From: Chitinophaga sp.
GTDB lineage: Bacteria > Bacteroidota > Bacteroidia > Chitinophagales > Chitinophagaceae
Direction of reading: 5' to 3'
DNA: 64,000 nt
Assembly (NCBI RefSeq): GCF_019236475.1
Contig: NZ_JAFAIX010000003.1
Coordinates: 310,001 to 374,000 of the forward strand
The translations under genes were made by a program, and so were the position numbers. Below the pieces are notes generated by a model. That model ran no database searches and was not told where the DNA came from. It saw only the letters and a list, made by a program, of their open reading frames with translations. This document shows positions 35,554 through 44,201 of this stretch, piece by piece; the first letter of the stretch is position 1; every line of letters starts with the position of its first letter.

Positions 35554-35582
35554 AGCGCGTTTTGCGTTTCGCAAGAAATGAT

Positions 35583-36071
35583 TTATTTCTTGATGAACAC
35601 TTGTGTAAAAAAGGTGATGCGGCCATCTTTTGCGGCCCCGATGCCAATCAGATCGTAGTCGCCCAGCATATTTTTGCGGTGACCTGGACTATGGATCCAT
35701 CCGTCGACCACAGCTTCTGCGCTGAGTGTGCCATAGGCTACATTCTCCGCTGCTGCGCCTACACGTCCCATTTTTTTGGAGATGTTCGCTACGCGACCTT
35801 CGAAGCCTTCATGACCGAAACCGGTGCTACCATTGGCCATATCACGGCTGTGACGTACTGCTTGTTGACTGCAGTAGCTATCCAACTGCAATGGTTTTAA
35901 TCCTTTAGAAGCTCTGAAACGGTTAGTGTAGTAGAGGATTTGTTCCTCCAATGTGCCGCCGCCCTCGTCGGAAGCCTGACGGGTGGTAGCGTGAGAACAT
36001 GCGCTTACTTGGAAGGCGCAGAGGATGGCTACCAGAAATGCAAAGATGTGGCGGCTTTTCAAAACGAACAT
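35583..36071 (-). CDS. CAP-domain (SCP/PR-1) lipoprotein
   Basis: 162 residues. Signal sequence with lipobox VSAC (Cys25). The CAP domain (about 45-160) shows LLYYTNRFRASKGL-type start (here ILYYTNRFRASKGLKPL), HSRDMANGSTGFGH, AAAENVAYG and WIHSPGHRKNML, holding the cavity His and Glu residues. Bacterial CAP proteins are envelope proteins of mostly unknown activity. Single gene, ended by repeat copy B. Confidence 0.9.
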   Translation of the reverse strand: MFVLKSRHIFAFLVAILCAFQVSACSHATTRQASDEGGGTLEEQILYYTNRFRASKGLKPLQLDSYCSQQAVRHSRDMANGSTGFGHEGFEGRVANISKKMGRVGAAAENVAYGTLSAEAVVDGWIHSPGHRKNMLGDYDLIGIGAAKDGRITFFTQVFIKK

Positions 36072-36199
36072 AAAAATAATGGTTAATAATAAAAAATGAT
36101 TAATGTGATTATAGCACTGACTTAAAAATTATGCCAAGGTTTATTTTTTGCGCAAGAATGTATGCGTTTGCTTGATATTTTTTTTCGGGAGACACGTAA

Positions 36200-36862
36200 C
36201 TATCGTTCCACCGCCGGTATCACGATGGTGGTGTAGGGTGCATAGAGTTGCCAGTTTAAATGCGTGTACAAGGCTTTTCCTTGGCTGGTAGCTACGAGTA
36301 ATCCGGTGGTTGCTCCCTCTTGGCGGGCGATATCGCTGAGAGTAGCCATGACAGCGGATCCTAGGCCCTTGCGTTGGTGAGCCTGTTCCGTGGCTATACG
36401 ATCAAAAATGGCATATTGACCAACTATGACAATACTTCCCATGGCTGCCAAATCACCGAATGAAGTATACACCTTGGCAGTTGGGTGAGCGCCTCGCGTT
36501 GTTTCCAGGTAATATGAGGGGGGCAGGTGCACGGAGGCCTGGCTGTCTCCCAATATCCTGGTCATCATAAATCCAGGCGGACAAATTTCCCAGGGTGGCA
36601 GTAGCATAGGGCGAATCTGCTCCGGTGTGGCACAGGCTTTCAGGAAAATATAAGGTTGGGTAATTGTTTGCTGGAGCGCTTGCCATCCATACGATAGCTC
36701 AGGGAAAACATAGCGTACTTGTTGATCGGGCCAGCCTACGTCAATTCGGAATCCACCCTGATCCGGCACGGGCGCCATAGTGCCACGAGCGATGGCCCAA
36801 CCTTTCAGCCAAGTTTCTACCAGGATGGGATCAACGGGATCGTATGGATAGCGCGATGGCAT
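36200..36862 (-). CDS. GNAT family N-acetyltransferase
   Basis: 220 residues from ATG at 36862. A longer frame to 37030 is rejected because it reads through the fbp terminator and into fbp. The C-terminal GNAT core has the acetyl-CoA loop EQAHQRKGLGSAVMATL (R/Q-x-x-G-x-G/A type) and the strand YAIFDRIATE before it; KALYTHLNWQLYAPY is the closing motif. N-terminal about 100 residues are specific to the subfamily. Substrate unknown. The motif CGGGAGACAC lies just past its stop in a T-rich stretch. Confidence 0.85.
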   Translation of the reverse strand: MPSRYPYDPVDPILVETWLKGWAIARGTMAPVPDQGGFRIDVGWPDQQVRYVFPELSYGWQALQQTITQPYIFLKACATPEQIRPMLLPPWEICPPGFMMTRILGDSQASVHLPPSYYLETTRGAHPTAKVYTSFGDLAAMGSIVIVGQYAIFDRIATEQAHQRKGLGSAVMATLSDIARQEGATTGLLVATSQGKALYTHLNWQLYAPYTTIVIPAVER

Positions 36863-36944
36863 ATGAAAATAAAGATAAAGAAAGCTGTTTAAAAAACGGA
36901 TTTGGGCAGGAACGACAGGCAAGAGAAATTCCTTAGGTAAAAAA

Positions 36945-36973
36945 GAAGCCGGCTCAAAACAAGAGCCGGCTTC
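36945..36973 (-). terminator. fbp terminator
   Basis: GAAGCCGGCTC and GAGCCGGCTTC form a perfect 11-bp stem with loop AAAACAA and a U run on the minus strand, 29 bp after the fbp stop. Confidence 0.88.
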
Positions 36974-37002
36974 AGATGCATTAATATACGTAAACAGTTG
37001 TC

Positions 37003-38016
37003 TTATCTTTTGTTGATAATATCCTGCCAAGTATCCATCATGTTTTTGGAACCGATGAAGATAGGCACGCGCTGATGCAACTGAACAGGCTTCAGCTCCA
37101 ACAGGCGCTGACGACCATTTGCCATAGATACGCCGCCGGCTTTCTCCATCAAGAAAGACATCGGATTACACTCATAGCAAAGACGCAAACGTCCTGCTTT
37201 CCACTTGCCAAAGGCCGGATACATAAAGATACCGCCTTGGATCAGCGTACGGTGAATCTCCGCCACCATACAACCTACGAAACGATGACGATAAATACGG
37301 TCGTTTTCATTGCGGGCCATGAAGTGGTCGATGGTGTGCTTGACATTTTCATCATACAGGTGATAGTATCCCATGTTTACAGAGAAAATATCGCTTTCAG
37401 GAGGGCATTTCAGGTTTGGGTGCGACAGGCAGAACTCTCCAATAGAAGGATCCAGCGTAAAGCCCTGTACACTACGGCGGGTGGCATATACCATCATAGT
37501 AGAAGACCCATAGATAATATAACCGGCAGCGATTTGCTGGGTGCCTGGCTGGAGGAAGTCTTCCAGGTTACACTCCTCTCCTTCCGCAGACAGTCGGCGG
37601 TAAACAGAGAAAATAGTACCGATGGAAACGTTTACATCAATGTTGCTAGAACCATCGAGAGGGTCCATTAAAACAACATATTTGGATTTCTTGGAGTGTT
37701 CATCTGTGAATGGAATAAAGTTCTCTTCCTCTTCGGAGGCCACGCCACAGCAGTAAATGCTGCTTCTCAGAGAAGCAATAAACTGATCGTTTGCAAATTC
37801 GTCCAGCTTTTTCACAGACTCACCCTGGACGTTGGTTTTACCCGCTTCGCCGAGAATATCAGCGATACCGGCTTTGTTTACTTCCACATTGACCCTTTTG
37901 GCAGCGAGACCTATATCTCGCAATAAACCGGAGAGCTGACCGGTTGCACCGGGATAATTTCGTAATTCTTGGATGGTGAACTCATCCAAGGTCATTACTC
38001 TTTCCTTGTGATTCAT
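37003..38016 (-). CDS. fbp: Fructose-1,6-bisphosphatase class 1
   Basis: Gluconeogenic phosphatase, cytoplasmic. 337 residues with the metal site VLMDPLDGSSNID, the early GQLSGLLRDIGLAAKR and NVQGESVKKLDEFAND, and the C-terminal GKWKAGRLRLCYECNPMSFL substrate region. Alternative start at Met8 (37995). It diverges from lysC, with 147 bp between. Confidence 0.96.
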   Translation of the reverse strand: MNHKERVMTLDEFTIQELRNYPGATGQLSGLLRDIGLAAKRVNVEVNKAGIADILGEAGKTNVQGESVKKLDEFANDQFIASLRSSIYCCGVASEEEENFIPFTDEHSKKSKYVVLMDPLDGSSNIDVNVSIGTIFSVYRRLSAEGEECNLEDFLQPGTQQIAAGYIIYGSSTMMVYATRRSVQGFTLDPSIGEFCLSHPNLKCPPESDIFSVNMGYYHLYDENVKHTIDHFMARNENDRIYRHRFVGCMVAEIHRTLIQGGIFMYPAFGKWKAGRLRLCYECNPMSFLMEKAGGVSMANGRQRLLELKPVQLHQRVPIFIGSKNMMDTWQDIINKR

Positions 38017-38163
38017 AACGCTACTAACTAAGTTTCCTGGCGAATTTACTGCAAATGGATTTTATTTTAATGAAACTGTCATTTCTCTGTAAACAGATTT
38101 TAAAACAATTCTAAACTTGTCTTACTTTGCCGAATATTTTTTTAATAGAATTTAAACTATCAT

Positions 38164-39432
38164 ATGAAGGTTTTCAAGTTCGGAGGCGCAAGTTTAGAAA
38201 GTGTTGAACGTATTCGCCAGGTAGGACAAATTATACAGTCTTACCCAGATGATAAGCTGTTGATCGTTATTTCTGCTATGGGTAAAACGACCAATGAGCT
38301 GGAAAAAGTGGCACAGAACTACTATCTGCGTAAGCGGGAAATCGCTGCACAATTACTTTATAACATTGAGCAACAGCATATACAGATAGCGGAAATGCTC
38401 CTGGGCACCCGGGAAAACCCGCTGTATCTGCAACTGCAGCAGTTCTTCACGGAAGCAGAATGGACCCTCGGCGAGAAACCAATGCGCGCATATGATTATT
38501 ATTACGACCAGTTGGTAAGTATGGGTGAACTGCTCAGTACTGCCATTGTGAGCGCCTATTTCAATTCAGTGGGCATCAATAACATCTGGCTGGACGTAAG
38601 GGATGTATTCCGTACAGATGATAACTTCCGGGACGGTAATATTGACTGGGCGTATACCCAACGCCAGGTGACCGAGAAAGTACAGCCCCTGTTTAATGAG
38701 ACCGGCATCATCATCGCGCAGGGATTCATTGGCGCTACAGATCAGAATGAAAGTGTAACCTTGGGCAGAGAAGGGAGTGACTATTCCGCCGCAGTTTTTG
38801 CCAATATGCTGAATGCTGAGAGCCAAACCATCTGGAAAGATGTGGAAGGGCTGAAAAACGCAGATCCAAAGCTCTTCAAGAATACCGTGAATATTCCAGA
38901 AATCAGCTACGGAGAAGTGATCGAAATGGCCTTCTACGGTGCACAAGTAATTCACCCGAAAACCATCAAACCACTGCAAAACAAGCAGATACCTTTGTTG
39001 GTAAAATGTTTCTTGGATAAAAACCTCCCTGGTACCGTTATCAAAGAAGTGGCCGATGTGCGCAATTTGCCTCCTATTATAGTGCTGAAGAAAAATCAGG
39101 TGTTGCTACATATAACTTCCAAAGATTACTCCTTTATCACGGAAGAGAAGATCAGCGATATTTATGAAATATTTCACGGATTGAAAATCAAGATCAATCT
39201 TATGCAGAATGGCGCTATCAGCTTTTCCTGCTGTATAGATCATAATCCGGAAAAAATAGAACTCCTGATTAAGACATTGCATAACGATTTCAAGATCAAT
39301 TATAACGAAGGATTGGAATTGCTGACCGTACGTTATTACCACGACGGACTGTTGGAAGAACTGAGTAACGGACATCCTATATTACTGGAACAGCGCTCTC
39401 CGATGACGATTCAGCGCTTGTGGAAGAAATAA
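38164..39432 (+). CDS. lysC: Aspartate kinase (monofunctional)
   Basis: First step of Lys/Thr/Met synthesis. 422 residues: KFGGAS (4-9), SAMGKTTNEL, TLGREGSDYSA and a regulatory C-terminus with ACT-like strands (about 305-420, LHITSKDYSFITEEKISDIY). The second ACT domain looks short, which may affect feedback by lysine. It starts two bases inside a CATATG. No other genes of the pathway are near. Confidence 0.93.
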   Translation: MKVFKFGGASLESVERIRQVGQIIQSYPDDKLLIVISAMGKTTNELEKVAQNYYLRKREIAAQLLYNIEQQHIQIAEMLLGTRENPLYLQLQQFFTEAEWTLGEKPMRAYDYYYDQLVSMGELLSTAIVSAYFNSVGINNIWLDVRDVFRTDDNFRDGNIDWAYTQRQVTEKVQPLFNETGIIIAQGFIGATDQNESVTLGREGSDYSAAVFANMLNAESQTIWKDVEGLKNADPKLFKNTVNIPEISYGEVIEMAFYGAQVIHPKTIKPLQNKQIPLLVKCFLDKNLPGTVIKEVADVRNLPPIIVLKKNQVLLHITSKDYSFITEEKISDIYEIFHGLKIKINLMQNGAISFSCCIDHNPEKIELLIKTLHNDFKINYNEGLELLTVRYYHDGLLEELSNGHPILLEQRSPMTIQRLWKK

Positions 39433-39509
39433 AGTTATCTTCTACGAATTTATTTTAAAATCATTGTGCAACTTTTTTTATACCCGTGCGTCTTTATAAA
39501 AAACGAGGT

Positions 39510-39755
39510 ATGAAAAAAGTTGCATTTTTATATATAGTGGGTGTGATGGCCGTGGCCTGCGGGGGAAAAATCTGGGCAAGCCACAGGTCGGATGTCACCC
39601 CCGATGTACTACCCTTCGACTTAATTAGTGCCGGCACCTTCCAAGCTCCAGCCGGTACAGAATGCCCTAGCAATATCACCAATCTAAAGACGGAAACCAG
39701 AGAAACAGATTTCAAGGTTTTGTTGCGTAGCATATTCATAAAAGATATCAAATAA
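39510..39755 (+). CDS. Small putative lipoprotein, 81 aa
   Basis: ATG at 39510 preceded by CGAGG at short range. A signal (MKKVAFLYIVGVMAVACGG) contains a possible lipobox with Cys17. The remainder is short and polar with two further Cys, ending FIKDIK. No family recognised. It lies 52 bp before the TonB-dependent receptor on the same strand and may be cotranscribed. Confidence 0.5.
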   Translation: MKKVAFLYIVGVMAVACGGKIWASHRSDVTPDVLPFDLISAGTFQAPAGTECPSNITNLKTETRETDFKVLLRSIFIKDIK

Positions 39756-39807
39756 CAGGTTTGCTCACCTGAGTTTTTGCTAAGAGAATTATAACTGCTT
39801 CGATAGT

Positions 39808-42246
39808 ATGAAAAAGTTCATGATGGCTTTGGGGATGCTTATGCTCCTGATGTTGACCTCCCATGCCCAAAAATCTTCCGCTGTAAACGGACAAGTAAGT
39901 ATCAAAATCATTGATAAAGCGGGAAAACCGCTGCCTTTCGCCAGTGTATTATTGCGTCACGTAAAGGATTCTGCACTGGTGAAAGGAGAATTAAGTACGG
40001 AAACTGGTGCCGTTGGATTTCAGGAAATTCCAGAAGGCCAATACTTTCTACAAGCCTCCCAGATGGGTTTTACCACCGCATATACACCTAATTTCACTAT
40101 AGACGCCGGTCACAGGAAAATCAATATAGATAGTATTGTACTGGTGCCACTTTCCAAAACATTACAAGGTGTAAACGTTACTGCACAAAAGCCTTATATC
40201 GAAAGAGAACCTGGTAAAACCGTACTGAATGTAGAAAGCAGTCCTACCGCTGCTGGTAACTCCGCACTGGACCTGCTTCGTAAAGCACCCGGCGTTGTAA
40301 TCGACAATAACGAAAACATTGTACTGCAAGGTAAATCTGTGCAGGTGATGATAGATGGTAAGCTTACCTACCTGACTGGAGAACAACTAACCAATCTGCT
40401 CAAAACTACGCCAGCAGAGAATATCGGACAGATAGAACTGATGGCCACTCCTCCTGCAAAATACGATGCTGCCGGTACCGGAGGTATCATCAACATAAAA
40501 ACTAAAAAAGGTAAACTGACTGGTATCAATGGTACAGTCAACGGAACCTACAACCAGGGATATTATGCGAGCTTCAATGGTGGTGGTAATTTCAACTGGA
40601 GAACAGAGAAATTCAACCTGTATGGAAATGGTAACATCGGACAATACCGGAATCGGGTGGACAGAGAGTTCAAACGTACCTTCCGTGATGCCCACGATAC
40701 CTCTATGCTCACCCAAGCCATTTCTCAACTTGGTAAATTCATTGATAGGGATTACAAAGTTGGTTTGGACTACTTCCTGACCGATAAACATACCGTGGGC
40801 GTATTGGTGAACGGTTACAATAATGCTTTCACTTCGACTGTTCCCAGTACTACCCCACTATTTAAACCAGGACAGCGTCCGGATTCTATCCTTTCGTCCT
40901 TCACCGCCAATGACAATCACTTCCACAATGTCGCTGTCAATCTGAACTATAAAGGCATACTGGATACATCAGGAAAAGAAATCAGTGTAGACGCGGATTA
41001 TGCCAGCTTCCGTAATGCCCGTCATTTAACGCTGAACGACAGTATGCTGGATAACCACCTTGGGCAATTCAGGAATATGAATGGAGTACAGAGCAATGCT
41101 ACTGCGAAAATCACCATTAAGAGTCTGAAAGCAGATCTGACCTGGCCACTTGGTAAGCAGGGAAAACTGGAAGCCGGCGCAAAAGTAGGATTGGCTTCTA
41201 TAAACAACATCATGCTGTATGACTCCCTGCAAAATGGAAAATATGTGCGCGCCCAATCACAGAGCGATGAATTTGATTACTCAGAAAATATTTACGCCGC
41301 CTATGCTGCTTATAAGAAAACAATCAAATCCACCAGTTTCAATGTGGGAGGCCGATTCGAGTATACCAATTCCAAAGGGGTATCTCATAGTATGGATAGT
41401 ACTGTAGAGAATAACTACTTGAATTTCTTTCCGAATGTTTCTGTAGAGCAGAAACTGAATGATAAAAATAAGATCAGTCTCGCCTATACTCGTCGTATTG
41501 ATCGTCCGGATTATGGCCAATTGAATCCATTTATCTACTACCTGGATCGTTATACCTATCGTCGTGGGAATCCTTATCTGCGGCCGCAGTATACCAACTC
41601 TACTGAGTTCAGTTATGTTTTGAAGGACAAATACATTTTCACGTTGAATTATAGTCGGACCAAGCAAATAATGGAAGAATTCCTAGACCAGGACGATGCT
41701 ACCAAAATCACCATCAGTAAGGATCTCAACTTTGATCATTCTGATCGTGTGAATCTCTCTGTTACCGCGCCATTTGATCCTACCAAGTGGTGGCATATGG
41801 ATAACAACCTCAATGCTGGTTACACTAGTTACTTGGTGCAGGCTGGTAATGGACCGTTGCAAACCCGTTCTATCTGGGATTACAATGTAAATACCACACA
41901 AACGATCACCTTGCCAAAGGATTACAAGGTAGAAGTAACAGGTTTTTACCAGTCACCATTTATCTTCGGTATATTCAAGGGGGATCCGCAGTATAATATG
42001 AATTTGGGCATTCAGAAAACCTTCCTGGACAAGAAAGCGACGATTAAACTGAACTGCAATAACCTGTTGCATCCGCAGTATTTCAAGGGTCGGGCACAGT
42101 ATGCCAATTTGGATATGAACATTTACAATATCTGGCAATACAGAAGTTACAGTATCTATTTCAGTTATAAATTCGGCAATAACTCCATTAAGGCCGCTCG
42201 TGACCGGCAAACTGGTACCAGCGCAGAGAGCAAACGCGCTGGTTGA
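39808..42246 (+). CDS. TonB-dependent outer-membrane receptor family protein
   Basis: 812 residues: signal peptide ending SHAQ (about 20), carboxypeptidase-regulatory-like domain (about 27-110, VSIKIIDKAGKPLPFASVLL), a plug domain (about 125-225, LLRKAPGVVIDNNENIVLQG; AGTGGIINIKTKKG) and a beta-barrel ending with aromatic strand SIYFSYKFGN. It is the non-SusC type usually seen for siderophores, peptides or metals. No SusD neighbour. A CBS protein follows convergently. Confidence 0.9.
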   Translation: MKKFMMALGMLMLLMLTSHAQKSSAVNGQVSIKIIDKAGKPLPFASVLLRHVKDSALVKGELSTETGAVGFQEIPEGQYFLQASQMGFTTAYTPNFTIDAGHRKINIDSIVLVPLSKTLQGVNVTAQKPYIEREPGKTVLNVESSPTAAGNSALDLLRKAPGVVIDNNENIVLQGKSVQVMIDGKLTYLTGEQLTNLLKTTPAENIGQIELMATPPAKYDAAGTGGIINIKTKKGKLTGINGTVNGTYNQGYYASFNGGGNFNWRTEKFNLYGNGNIGQYRNRVDREFKRTFRDAHDTSMLTQAISQLGKFIDRDYKVGLDYFLTDKHTVGVLVNGYNNAFTSTVPSTTPLFKPGQRPDSILSSFTANDNHFHNVAVNLNYKGILDTSGKEISVDADYASFRNARHLTLNDSMLDNHLGQFRNMNGVQSNATAKITIKSLKADLTWPLGKQGKLEAGAKVGLASINNIMLYDSLQNGKYVRAQSQSDEFDYSENIYAAYAAYKKTIKSTSFNVGGRFEYTNSKGVSHSMDSTVENNYLNFFPNVSVEQKLNDKNKISLAYTRRIDRPDYGQLNPFIYYLDRYTYRRGNPYLRPQYTNSTEFSYVLKDKYIFTLNYSRTKQIMEEFLDQDDATKITISKDLNFDHSDRVNLSVTAPFDPTKWWHMDNNLNAGYTSYLVQAGNGPLQTRSIWDYNVNTTQTITLPKDYKVEVTGFYQSPFIFGIFKGDPQYNMNLGIQKTFLDKKATIKLNCNNLLHPQYFKGRAQYANLDMNIYNIWQYRSYSIYFSYKFGNNSIKAARDRQTGTSAESKRAG

Positions 42247-42269
42247 TTTTCGTCATCATCATCAGTTAA

Positions 42270-42307
42270 AAAAGGGCTGGTTGTTCGTATGAGCAACCGG
42301 CCCTTTT
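42270..42307. terminator. Bidirectional terminator
   Basis: AAAAGGGCTGGTTG (42270-42283) pairs with CAACCGGCCCTTTT (42294-42307), one wobble. It sits between the convergent receptor and CBS genes and can serve both. Confidence 0.85.
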
Positions 42308-42312
42308 CTCAA

Positions 42313-42759
42313 TCAGGCACTACGTGTACCATTGATATAGTGCTCCAGGTTTGTGATGACGTATTTCTGGTCATCAATGATATACTTCACCACATCACCG
42401 ATAGAGACTAGGCCAATGAGTCGTTGTTGTTCATTTACAACAGGAAGATGACGGATATGCTTCTCCGTCATTTTCACCATACAGTCTTCAATAGAAGTTT
42501 CTTCCGTAACTGTGATGGGATTTTCTGTCATAATTTCCCTGATAAGCGTTTCTTTAGAGGATCTGCCCTTGAGGATAACACGGCGGGCATAATCGCGTTC
42601 GGAGAATATGCCAAGGAAATTGTCATTTTCATCGACAACCGTCAATGCTCCCACATTATGTGTTACGAGCATTTGAATCGCTTCATAGACGGTATTGTCT
42701 GGACGAATAGCATAGACTGCGTGACCCTTGGCCTCCAGGATGGTGCGTACTGTTCCCAT
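42313..42759 (-). CDS. Tandem CBS-domain protein
   Basis: 148 residues made of two CBS modules (about 15-70 and 80-140): YAIRPDNTVYEAIQMLVTHN and MTENPITVTEETSIEDCMVK. Stand-alone CBS pairs bind adenosine nucleotides and regulate partners. The partner is not evident. The terminator shared with the receptor gene lies 6 bp past its stop. Confidence 0.9.
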   Translation of the reverse strand: MGTVRTILEAKGHAVYAIRPDNTVYEAIQMLVTHNVGALTVVDENDNFLGIFSERDYARRVILKGRSSKETLIREIMTENPITVTEETSIEDCMVKMTEKHIRHLPVVNEQQRLIGLVSIGDVVKYIIDDQKYVITNLEHYINGTRSA

Positions 42760-42864
42760 GGTAAGCCTATTTGGTGATAGAATTGAAAATCGACTCTTTC
42801 CTAAGATAATCTTTTTTACTGATATTAAAAAGCATCGATTCTCATTCGTCAGGCTGGCATGTAG

Positions 42865-43350
42865 TTATGGCAGTAGAGTCAGTAACAAAGCCGCCAGATA
42901 TAGGCCGATACCATATACTGTATGTGCCATCAGGCTCTTCCCGCGCGCGATTCCAGGTTTTGGGGTGCGAGAGGCGGCTATTCCCAATCCCATACCGGGC
43001 TGCATCAGGAAGAAAGGCGCTGCCGTAGTGCCGATACCTATGATTAAAGCAGGCAGGATAGTGGGAGACACGAGCCATTCGGGCCCCCAGAGCATTACCA
43101 GGAGAATGGAGAAGGTGATGCCGATGCCATAGTGCGCCATCCATCCTAGGGTTAGTTCGCCAGGAATGGGTGCTGAGGCCATGATGGGGTTATGGGTAAA
43201 TTTCCCTTTGAAGATATGCCCGATCCATCGCCCTACGAAAGCGTAGTTAAGTCCTTGTATATTAAATAGTTTGCGTAGCAGCCAGGCCCAGATATCCATT
43301 ATTAGCGTGGCGCCAATGCCCGTCAGGATTGTTTTTAAGATGATCTCCAT
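42865..43350 (-). CDS. DUF2938 membrane protein
   Basis: 161 residues, four to five hydrophobic helices, with the DUF2938 pattern TGIGATLIMDIWAWLLR, GRWIGHIFKGKF and GELTLGWMAHYGIGI. Function unknown. A palindromic operator identical to that of the TetR gene lies 40 bp upstream (43390-43404), with a half site at 43371-43377, so it is very likely the target of the TetR protein at 43467. Confidence 0.88.
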   Translation of the reverse strand: MEIILKTILTGIGATLIMDIWAWLLRKLFNIQGLNYAFVGRWIGHIFKGKFTHNPIMASAPIPGELTLGWMAHYGIGITFSILLVMLWGPEWLVSPTILPALIIGIGTTAAPFFLMQPGMGLGIAASRTPKPGIARGKSLMAHTVYGIGLYLAALLLTLLP

Positions 43351-43370
43351 ATATAATCGAATTTATACTT

Positions 43371-43407
43371 CCGAACAGTGAATAGGTTACCGAACACTGT
43401 TCGGCAA
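43371..43407 (-). promoter_or_regulatory. TetR operator upstream of the DUF2938 gene
   Basis: CCGAACACTGTTCGG (43390-43404) is a perfect 7-bp dyad around one base. The 21 bp at 43387-43407 are identical to those at 44085-44105. A half site CCGAACA lies at 43371-43377, 19 bp away. Confidence 0.8.
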
Positions 43408-43466
43408 TATGACAAAAAAAGCACCGGCTCCTGGATGAGAGGGGACGGTGCGGTGTATTTACAACA

Positions 43467-44066
43467 TCAGGATACTTGATTTCGAACGATGGCCCCGATT
43501 GCATTTTTCAGAATGCGGAGGTTCATCTCTTTACTTAGTTGGTCGTTGGTAATATTGATAGCAGCCAAACCGTGTACCATGGCCCAGAGGGAGAAATAGG
43601 TATCGCGGACGGTTTTATGCTCCGGATCTTTTGCATGGAGGACTACCGCAATGGCTTCCTGGAAAAGTTGTTGTGGCAGGGTAGCATTAAGAATCGCTGC
43701 CTCCGGCTTAGGGCAGCTAGTTTGAATACCATACATCAATTTGTATAGTTCACCATGTTTGAAAGCGAATTGCCAATAGGCCAGCCACATGGCTTCCAGC
43801 TTGGCATACGGCGTTTTTTGGCGCGCCGCCGCTTTGCGCAATCCTTCAGACAATAGGGTATACCCCTGCCCTGTCAGTTCCGCCAGGATAGTATCCTTAT
43901 TGGCAAAGTACTCATAGATGGAGGCTACCGCATATTCAATACGGTCCGCTATCTTGCGCATACTCAATGCTAGACAGCCTTCTTCTATAATGATCTCCAG
44001 CGCTGCATCCAGGATGTCTTTCCGGACCTGCGCTTTCTCCCGCGCTATTCGCTCCTTACTTCCCAT
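43467..44066 (-). CDS. TetR/AcrR family repressor
   Basis: 199 residues. N-terminal helix-turn-helix (about 10-60): ILDAALEIIIEEGCLALSMR, IADRIEYAVASIYEYFANKD. The C-terminal ligand domain (about 80-195) is of the TetR_C_33/WHG type (LEAMWLAYWQFAFKHGELYK). It should repress its own gene and the DUF2938 gene through the shared dyad CCGAACACTGTTCGG. The inducer is unknown. Confidence 0.93.
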   Translation of the reverse strand: MGSKERIAREKAQVRKDILDAALEIIIEEGCLALSMRKIADRIEYAVASIYEYFANKDTILAELTGQGYTLLSEGLRKAAARQKTPYAKLEAMWLAYWQFAFKHGELYKLMYGIQTSCPKPEAAILNATLPQQLFQEAIAVVLHAKDPEHKTVRDTYFSLWAMVHGLAAINITNDQLSKEMNLRILKNAIGAIVRNQVS

Positions 44067-44084
44067 AATCCAAATAATGTTTTA

Positions 44085-44110
44085 TTACCGAACACTGTTC
44101 GGCAAAGCTA
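44085..44110 (-). promoter_or_regulatory. TetR autoregulatory promoter and operator
   Basis: Minus-strand TAGCTTTG (44103-44110), a TAnnTTTG box, abuts the operator CCGAACAGTGTTCGG (44088-44102). The operator therefore covers the transcription start, 21 bp before the ATG: a typical repressor arrangement. Confidence 0.78.
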
Positions 44111-44146
44111 CGAATGAAAACTGGATTTCCAGCAATGAAATAAAAA

Positions 44147-44175
44147 ATCCCTGCAGCGAGGTCGGCTGCAGGGAT
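44147..44175 (-). terminator. Terminator of the GH35 gene
   Basis: ATCCCTGCAGC and GCTGCAGGGAT form a perfect 11-bp stem with a 7-nt loop and a U run on the minus strand, 26 bp past the stop. Confidence 0.88.
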
Positions 44176-44201
44176 AGATAAGGGCGTGTCTCCCTAAATA
44201 A

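Noticed and set aside
36863..37030. N-terminal extension of the GNAT protein
   Set aside because: It would cross the fbp terminator and overlap the fbp coding region; the ATG at 36862 avoids both.
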